In this document: in pieces, positions 58,817-64,000 of the stretch
How the letters are laid out: each line of letters starts with the position of its first letter
How positions within the stretch are numbered: the first letter of the stretch is position 1
Origin: SHLQ01 sp964451305
GTDB taxonomy: Bacteria; Actinomycetota; Acidimicrobiia; Acidimicrobiales; SHLQ01
Reading direction: 5' to 3'
DNA: 64,000 bases
Assembly: GCA_964451305.1 (NCBI GenBank)
Contig: CAYVHV010000004.1
Span: 62,001 to 126,000 of the forward strand
Notes under the pieces: generated by a model
Databases searched by the model: none
The model's input: only the letters and a program-made list of their open reading frames with translations
Told to the model about the DNA's origin: nothing
Program-made: the position numbers and the translations under genes

Positions 58817-59227
58817 ATGCAAGGACGAAAAGCTGAGAATGGAAATGGTGTCGAAGTCGACGCTGAATTAGTGGACGATCTGACGATCGAACCCGATATC
58901 GAAGTCGTCGAGGACCCATCGCAGCCAGGCATTGTTCAGATCGGATCCGATCTCTACTTGCGGCTCGATGACGTGTCGGTAGTCAATGACCTCGACTCAG
59001 ACCCTCTCGATGTAGCCGAGCCGCGTTGGCGATTGCTGAAACACATCAGCCCAGAGCTTGTCGCCGGCATCGTGATCGGCCTGCTCTTTGGAGTCTTTGC
59101 CATCTTGATGTACGTCGGCGTGAGTGAAGAATCGTCCGACCAAGGTTCTGTGGAAGCAGTTCCGGAGGCACCGGTCGCCGAAGTCGAGGTAGAAATTGGC
59201 ACGGCCCTCGTAATCGAACGAGAGTAA
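58817..59227 (+). CDS. Single-span membrane protein of unknown function
   Basis: 136 residues with a good ribosome site (AGGGGG). A charged acidic N-terminal half (to about residue 80, including VQIGSDLYLRLDDVSVV) is followed by one membrane helix (AGIVIGLLFGVFAILMYVGV, about 83-102) and an acidic Val/Glu tail. It has the look of a membrane adaptor. It is the last gene of the signalling island, and no family is recognised. Confidence 0.6.
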   Translation: MQGRKAENGNGVEVDAELVDDLTIEPDIEVVEDPSQPGIVQIGSDLYLRLDDVSVVNDLDSDPLDVAEPRWRLLKHISPELVAGIVIGLLFGVFAILMYVGVSEESSDQGSVEAVPEAPVAEVEVEIGTALVIERE

Positions 59228-59288
59228 ACGGGAGAGGAACAACTTCCGGTTGGGGAAGGGCGTTCTGTGTTCAGAGGTTGGAGCTGAT

Positions 59289-59693
59289 ATGGAGACTACG
59301 AAGTACACCGACGAAGAGCTGCGCGAGCGGCTGACCAAAGAGCAATATCACGTAACGCAAAAGGGCGGAACAGAGCGTCCCTTTAAGAACGCTTACCACG
59401 ACAACAAAGAAGCGGGCGACTACAACTGCATCGTGTGTGGAGAGCATCTCTTCTCCAGCGATGCAAAGTACGACAGCGGAACTGGTTGGCCGAGCTTCTC
59501 GGCCCCCGTTTCGGAGGACAAGATCGAGAACCGGACCGATCGCAAGCTTCTCGTCAAGCGCACCGAGAACGTCTGTGCGAACTGCGGCTCGCATCTCGGG
59601 CACGTCTTTACCGATCGTTCAACGCCAACGAACGCCCGTTACTGCATGAACTCTGCCAGCCTCGACTTCGTTCCGGCCGACGAGAGCGAATAA
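59289..59693 (+). CDS. msrB: Peptide-methionine (R)-S-oxide reductase MsrB
   Basis: 134 residues from ATG 59289 with GGAG nearby. LTKEQYHVTQKGGTERPF, the structural zinc pairs CIVCG and CANCG, the SGTGWPSF block and the catalytic cysteine in RYCMNSASL are all present. It reduces methionine-R-sulfoxide in proteins with thioredoxin. An upstream in-frame start at 59250 would add 13 unconserved residues. Confidence 0.95.
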   Translation: METTKYTDEELRERLTKEQYHVTQKGGTERPFKNAYHDNKEAGDYNCIVCGEHLFSSDAKYDSGTGWPSFSAPVSEDKIENRTDRKLLVKRTENVCANCGSHLGHVFTDRSTPTNARYCMNSASLDFVPADESE

Positions 59694-59697
59694 GGCT

Positions 59698-59725
59698 CTC
59701 GTCCGTCAAAACCTGACGGCGCGAG
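59698..59725. terminator. Bidirectional terminator hairpin between msrB and the desaturase gene
   Basis: Inner 6-bp stem (59703-59708 with 59714-59719) around AAACC, extended by an outer 4-bp pairing (59698-59701 with 59722-59725) across a small bulge. Located in the 42 bases between convergent genes. Confidence 0.5.
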
Positions 59726-59735
59726 ATCTCCCGGT

Positions 59736-60878
59736 TTAGGCAGCGGCGTCGAGCCGACGCGATGTCGCTGAATCTCCGTCGTCTTGAGTGAACTGCCATC
59801 CATCGGTCGTCGGTGCAACGACGTGGCAATCCTTTGCCACTTCCCAAAGGGCCTTGCGGATCGGTGTCGGGTTATATCTGTAGAGGTCAGGGAACGCAGT
59901 CTTGATTGCCGCTGTTGCCTCGGCGGCGTGATAGTGCGGGATCTTCGCATCGAGATGGTGAGCGACGTGCGTGGTTCCAATCCGATGGTGGAGCAGGTCA
60001 ACAATCGGGCCATACGGTCGATCGACCGAACAAAACGCTCCGCGAACAAACGACCAGTCGTCTTCGCCATAGTGGGGGACATCGGCATCGGTGTGCTGGA
60101 GCCACGTGTAGGTGACGAGCCATGCGTTTACGACCAAGTACGGTCCGACGTAAACGGCCAGCACCGATAGTGCGCTGCCAGCGATTGCCCACCACACGAG
60201 CAGCGCAAGGGTGACGAGAACCCCGAACGAGCTCCACTTGACCTTGGCCTTCCACCGGTCGGGAAACAGTGCCTGGCTAAATGGCTTCGAAGGCCAGAAG
60301 TGATTTGTGATGCCTCGGTCTTCGCCGCCGGTGGCGCCGATCAAGAGGTAGCTGGGCCATCCGATACTTAGGCGGCTTACGACCGTAAACGCCCCGTGGG
60401 TCTTTGCTCCGAACCGTCGGCGAGCATCAAATGCTCGCTTTGCGCGAGCTGTCTTGATTCTCTTCGGCACGTGGGTCTCGCCCTCGGTGATGTGGTTTGT
60501 CTTGCCATGGTGGATGGCATGGCTCCTCTGCCACGAGAAGTAGGGGACCAACAGCGCCGAATGCAACGTGTACCCAACGATGTCTTGAACCTTGACCGTG
60601 GGAGCGAAGGCTCGATGACCACACTCGTGGGCGATAACCCACACACCAACAGCGACGGTGCCGTTCACGTATGCATACGCGAGCCAGAGCGGAAGCCATG
60701 CCAAGGTCAGCGGAATAAACAGCCAGGCGAGAATGCCGAGAGCGAGCGTGAGCGAAACTGAGAATGCCGCGTAGGGAATCGACCGGGAGAGCGTCCGCTC
60801 AAAACAATGAGCTGGAATTGCGGCCTTGACCTCAGCGGTTGTGGGTATATCGCGGGGGTTTGGGTGCGCAATAGTCAC
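59736..60878 (-). CDS. Membrane fatty acid desaturase (delta-12 type)
   Basis: 380 residues. Three histidine boxes: HECGH (about 84-88), HAIHHGKTNH (about 120-130, an HxxHH type) and HVAHH near the C-terminus. Four hydrophobic stretches are placed as in plant and cyanobacterial delta-12/omega-3 desaturases. These non-haem di-iron enzymes put a double bond into acyl chains of membrane lipids, often to adjust to cold. Single gene. Confidence 0.9.
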   Translation of the reverse strand: MTIAHPNPRDIPTTAEVKAAIPAHCFERTLSRSIPYAAFSVSLTLALGILAWLFIPLTLAWLPLWLAYAYVNGTVAVGVWVIAHECGHRAFAPTVKVQDIVGYTLHSALLVPYFSWQRSHAIHHGKTNHITEGETHVPKRIKTARAKRAFDARRRFGAKTHGAFTVVSRLSIGWPSYLLIGATGGEDRGITNHFWPSKPFSQALFPDRWKAKVKWSSFGVLVTLALLVWWAIAGSALSVLAVYVGPYLVVNAWLVTYTWLQHTDADVPHYGEDDWSFVRGAFCSVDRPYGPIVDLLHHRIGTTHVAHHLDAKIPHYHAAEATAAIKTAFPDLYRYNPTPIRKALWEVAKDCHVVAPTTDGWQFTQDDGDSATSRRLDAAA

Positions 60879-60994
60879 CCACAGAGGATGCCAGCGAAAT
60901 GGCGACTTTCGGTGGTTACCGACGGGTTAGTTACCGAGCGTTTACTCAGGGATCACCGCTCGTCGTGTCAAACGTGAGGAAGCGGCGGTTTGGG

Positions 60995-61588
60995 TTACGC
61001 CGTGGTGGGCTTAAACGCCGGTCGTGATGTCTCGAATGCATCGATCGAATCGCTCTGTTGAAGCGTGAGTCCGATGTCGTCGAGGCCGTTCAAGAAGCGA
61101 TGTTGCACGGCGTCGCTCAATTCGAAGGACACCTCAAGATCGAGAGACGGGGCTTCGAGCGTCCGCCGTTTGACGTCGATGATGAGCTCCATCGACGGGT
61201 CGGCCTCAACCGCTGCCATCAGTTGTTCACCAACCTCGGGGGTGACCTCGACGGCTACGAGACCGTTCTTGGTCGAGTTGTTGCGGAAGATCGGTCCGAA
61301 GCGCGGCGAAATCACCGCAGCGAAACCGTACTGTTGGATCGCCCAGACGGCGTGCTCTCGGCTGGAACCAGTACCGAAGTTTGCGCCGCCCAACAAAATG
61401 TTGGCGCCGGCGTACTGCTCCTGATTCATCACGAAACCGGGATCATCACGCCACTCGCTGAACAGGCCCTTGTCGAAGCCGGTGCGTTCGACACGCTTGA
61501 GCCAATCCGACGGGATGATCTGGTCGGTGTCGATGTCGGAACGATCGAGTGGCACCGCCGTTCCTTGAACAATATGTACGGGTTCCAT
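60995..61588 (-). CDS. leuD: 3-isopropylmalate dehydratase small subunit LeuD
   Basis: 197 residues from ATG 61588 (MEPVHIVQGTAVPLDRSDIDTDQIIPSDWLK). DIDTDQIIP, ILLGGANFGTGSSREHA, the swivel-domain hallmark, and FGPIFRNNSTKNG are present. With LeuC it isomerises 2-isopropylmalate to 3-isopropylmalate in leucine synthesis. It follows leuC by 58 bases on the same strand; a small hairpin (61625-61630 with 61638-61643) lies in that gap. Confidence 0.95.
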   Translation of the reverse strand: MEPVHIVQGTAVPLDRSDIDTDQIIPSDWLKRVERTGFDKGLFSEWRDDPGFVMNQEQYAGANILLGGANFGTGSSREHAVWAIQQYGFAAVISPRFGPIFRNNSTKNGLVAVEVTPEVGEQLMAAVEADPSMELIIDVKRRTLEAPSLDLEVSFELSDAVQHRFLNGLDDIGLTLQQSDSIDAFETSRPAFKPTTA

Positions 61589-61646
61589 TGAGGTGTCTTT
61601 CGGCCGGGTGCGGCGAGTCAGGATTCCGAAGCGAGCGTTCGGAGGG

Positions 61647-63053
61647 TTACAGGTCTTCTGGGGTGGCAAAGGTGCCGGCGATTGCGGTTGCGGCAGCGAC
61701 AGCTGGAGAGACCAGGTGTGTGCGGCCACCACGGCCTTGGCGGCCTTCGAAGTTTCGGTTCGACGTCGACGCCGAGCGTTCACCTTCGGTCAGCTTGTCA
61801 GGGTTCATTGCCAGACACATCGAACATCCGGGCTCTCGCCAATCGAAGCCAGCGTCGATGAAAATTCTGTCGAGCCCTTCGGCCTCGGCCTGTTTTTTGA
61901 CGCGGAACGAACCGGGTACTACGAGGGTTCGCATTCCGTCTCTGACGGTGCGGCCTTCGGCGACCGCCGCTGCTGCTCGGAGATCTTCGATGCGGCTGTT
62001 GGTGCAGCTGCCGATAAAGACGGTGTCGACGGGAACGTCCTTCATTGGTGTTCCGGGGGTCAGGCCCATGTACTCGAGCGCACGTTCAGCGGCTTCGCGC
62101 TGAACCGGATCGTCGTACATGTCCGGAGATGGAATGTTCTCCGATAGGTGGATGACCTGACCGGGATTTGTACCCCACGTGACCTGAGGGGTGATCTTCG
62201 AGGCATCGAGCACGATCTCGCGGTCGAATGTGGCGCCATCATCGGTGCGAAGCGTTCGCCAGTGAGCAACCGCTGCGTCCCAGTCGTCGCCGGTAGGGGC
62301 GTGATCGAGCCCCGACAAGTACTCGAAGGTGGTGTCGTCGGGTGCGATCATTCCGGCTTTGGCACCGAACTCGATCGACATGTTGCAGACCGTCATCCGG
62401 CCTTCCATCGACAGGGCTTCGATGGCGGGCCCTCGGAACTCGGCAATGGCGCCGATGCCGCCGCCGGTACCGCATTCGGCAAGGATTGCAAGCACGATGT
62501 CCTTGGCAACACAGCCGGCGGGTAGCTCACCGTTGATGGTGATCGACATGGTCTCTTGCGCGGGTTGGAGCAGCGTCTGGGTTGCCAGAACGTGTTCGAC
62601 CTCGCTTGTCCCAATGCCGAAGGCGAGCGCGCCGAACGCGCCGTGGGTGCTCGTGTGGCTATCACCGCAAACGATCGTCATACCTGGCTGGGTGAGGCCT
62701 TGCTCGGGGCCGATGACGTGGACGATGCCTTGGTTCTTATCGCCCATCGGGAAATGGGTGATGTTGAACTCCTCGGCGTTTGCCCGAAGGGTGTCGACCT
62801 GTTTCGCAGAGATCTCGTCGGCGATTGGCTTGTCGATATCTTCGGTCGGGACGTTGTGATCTTCGGTCGAAACGGTCAGGTCGGGGCGCCGCACGCCTCG
62901 ACCGTTCTGACGCAAGCCGTCAAAGGCCTGCGGAGAGGTGACCTCATGGACGAGATGGAGATCGACGTAGAGGAGATCTGGCTCGCCCTCTGCACGCCGG
63001 ACGACGTGGTCGTCCCAAACTTTCTGACTCAGGGTTCTTGGCTCGTTGCTCAC
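61647..63053 (-). CDS. leuC: 3-isopropylmalate dehydratase large subunit LeuC
   Basis: 468 residues, full length. CGDSHTSTHGAFGALAFGIGTSEVEHVLATQTL is the aconitase-fold signature. The [4Fe-4S] cysteines are in FIGSCTNSRIEDL and in REPGCSMCLAMN. It forms the dehydratase with LeuD. The upstream dioxygenase gene ends 52 bases before its start on the same strand, so the three may be one transcript. Confidence 0.96.
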   Translation of the reverse strand: MSNEPRTLSQKVWDDHVVRRAEGEPDLLYVDLHLVHEVTSPQAFDGLRQNGRGVRRPDLTVSTEDHNVPTEDIDKPIADEISAKQVDTLRANAEEFNITHFPMGDKNQGIVHVIGPEQGLTQPGMTIVCGDSHTSTHGAFGALAFGIGTSEVEHVLATQTLLQPAQETMSITINGELPAGCVAKDIVLAILAECGTGGGIGAIAEFRGPAIEALSMEGRMTVCNMSIEFGAKAGMIAPDDTTFEYLSGLDHAPTGDDWDAAVAHWRTLRTDDGATFDREIVLDASKITPQVTWGTNPGQVIHLSENIPSPDMYDDPVQREAAERALEYMGLTPGTPMKDVPVDTVFIGSCTNSRIEDLRAAAAVAEGRTVRDGMRTLVVPGSFRVKKQAEAEGLDRIFIDAGFDWREPGCSMCLAMNPDKLTEGERSASTSNRNFEGRQGRGGRTHLVSPAVAAATAIAGTFATPEDL

Positions 63054-63105
63054 ATCACAACGCTATCGTCTCAGCTGTTTTTTGGTCAGGGAGATCGACC
63101 AGTTG

Positions 63106-63939
63106 TCAGGTGACCTGTCGCGCGTCGTCAACGACCGCGACGCGATGAAGTCTGCGAAGGTGAGGGAGATAGTCGACCACGCCATAATGCTGGGTGCCGC
63201 GGTTGTCCCAGATAGCCAAAGTGTTTGGTTTCCAACGGAGTCGAACGTGATGATCTGGACGGTTGATCCGGTCGAAGAGCTCGGTGAGGAGACGGCCGGC
63301 CTCAGGTGCCGATAGACCGATGATGAAACGGGTGAAACTCTCGCTCACGTTGAGGTACGGGCGCCCCGTGGTCGGGTGGTGTTCGACGATTGGATGTACC
63401 GCGGTTCGGGCGTTCGCAAACGCGTTGAGGATCCCCTCGTTGCCTCCCTCGCGGTATGCGGGAGTGCGGAAGGCTCCCATGTCATGGACGGCTTCGAGTT
63501 CGGCGAGATCGTCTTTCATCCCTGGCGGAAGCGAGTCGTACACCGAGAACATGCTGGCCCAAAGCGTGTCGCCGCCGACGGGCGGCACGACGACCGCTTT
63601 GAGAATCGATGCGAACGGTGGGGTATCCCGGTAGGTCAGGTCACTGTGCCATTCGGCGGCGTCGGGACGGTCGTTCCCTTGCCATTCCAAGATCACCACA
63701 TCATCTGACTCGGGGTGTGTGGGATATGAGTGATGACGGGCACCGAGGGTTCCGAGTGCAGCGCCGAGGGAGGTCAGATCGGTCGGGGAGAGATCGCAGT
63801 CCCTGATAAACAGCACATGGTGCTCCATCAATTGTGCGTGGAGCTCGTCGACGACGGCGGTTTCGAGTTGCGCTTCTGCATCGAATCCGGTGATCTCTGC
63901 ACCCAGCGCCGGTGTAATTCGGTCTGCGATCAGGGCCAT
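63106..63939 (-). CDS. TauD/TfdA family Fe(II)/2-oxoglutarate dioxygenase
   Basis: 277 residues from ATG 63939 (MALIADRITPALGAEITGFD, the usual start); an ATG at 63975 would add 12 residues. Iron ligands: His and Asp in AEWHSDLTY and His in NRGTQHYGV, with the 2-oxoglutarate arginine in LRRLHRVAV. Members release sulfite from taurine, cleave aryloxyacetates or oxidise alkyl sulfates. Substrate not determined. A palindrome immediately upstream looks like a TetR-type operator. Confidence 0.9.
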   Translation of the reverse strand: MALIADRITPALGAEITGFDAEAQLETAVVDELHAQLMEHHVLFIRDCDLSPTDLTSLGAALGTLGARHHSYPTHPESDDVVILEWQGNDRPDAAEWHSDLTYRDTPPFASILKAVVVPPVGGDTLWASMFSVYDSLPPGMKDDLAELEAVHDMGAFRTPAYREGGNEGILNAFANARTAVHPIVEHHPTTGRPYLNVSESFTRFIIGLSAPEAGRLLTELFDRINRPDHHVRLRWKPNTLAIWDNRGTQHYGVVDYLPHLRRLHRVAVVDDARQVT

Positions 63940-63965
63940 ATGGTGATCATAGGCCCGAAACGAGA

Positions 63966-63985
63966 AACTGAACAATCGTTCAGTT
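63966..63985. promoter_or_regulatory. TetR-like inverted repeat upstream of the dioxygenase gene
   Basis: AACTGAAC (63966-63973), a 4-base spacer, and GTTCAGTT (63978-63985) form a perfect 8-4-8 inverted repeat. It lies 27-46 bases before ATG 63939 on the minus strand, in promoter position. Spacing and sequence resemble TetR-family operators; the regulator gene may be just beyond the right edge. Confidence 0.55.
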
Positions 63986-64000
63986 CGCCGTTGCTGCTGG

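Overview
The window is GC-rich DNA with frequent GTG/TTG starts and tightly packed genes. The gene set suggests a free-living aerobic actinomycete, most likely of the class Acidimicrobiia (marine Ilumatobacter-like lineages). That placement is inferred from gene content and style, not from a marker gene. I see no rRNA, tRNA, CRISPR array, insertion sequence or phage gene. A run of 100 N (53880-53979) shows that this is a draft scaffold.

Layout. 1-1504: the start of fdhD (cut by the left edge) and an MFS transporter. 1602-6165: two secreted proteins, a TAP-like alpha/beta-hydrolase lipoprotein and a 5'-nucleotidase carrying RTX calcium repeats. 6443-8064: an unusual HisA-HisI-HisE fusion and a small DUF6958-like protein. 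8151-13824: amidase, trans-sulfuration PLP enzyme, DUF3445 haem enzyme, enoyl-CoA hydratase, SRPBCC protein and ATP-dependent DNA ligase. 13904-15223: universal stress protein and nitroreductase. 15242-19457: assimilatory sulfate reduction, with APS reductase divergent from siroheme synthase, SUMT and sulfite/nitrite reductase. 19537-22380: GntR regulator, lysozyme-like secreted protein and LysR regulator. 22456-26972: a membrane-bound molybdenum oxidoreductase (FeS-NrfD fusion plus catalytic subunit). 26995-31892: a 30-residue membrane peptide, QueF, DUF2889, MOSC, a methyltransferase and the glycogen branching enzyme. 31959-34943: a 995-residue surface protein with SGNH, TSP3 and RTX regions. 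35059-39158: an orphan AAA+ ATPase and two tandem sulfite-oxidase-like molybdoproteins. 39202-46579: RsgA, FtsH, SerC, an aminotransferase and an S9 peptidase.

Two regions look like coherent and poorly described systems. The first is 46932-50754, a four-gene operon of IMPase-family phosphatase, methylthioribose-kinase-family kinase, sugar-1-phosphate nucleotidyltransferase and GT2 glycosyltransferase, facing a GT4 gene. It lacks mtnA-type methionine salvage genes. I propose that it makes and transfers a nucleotide-activated methylthiopentose or related sugar. The second is 52248-59227, a signalling island with a transmembrane Ser/Thr kinase, LuxR-type response regulator, a membrane coiled-coil protein with an LLLG-type N-terminal motif, a Ras-like small GTPase, a histidine kinase, a second coiled-coil protein with the same motif and a single-span membrane protein.

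The right end holds msrB, a fatty-acid desaturase, leuD, leuC and a TauD-type dioxygenase with a TetR-like palindrome upstream. Sulfur and molybdenum chemistry recur across the window: sulfate assimilation, three Mo enzymes, FdhD, MOSC, trans-sulfuration, MsrB and the methylthioribose kinase.
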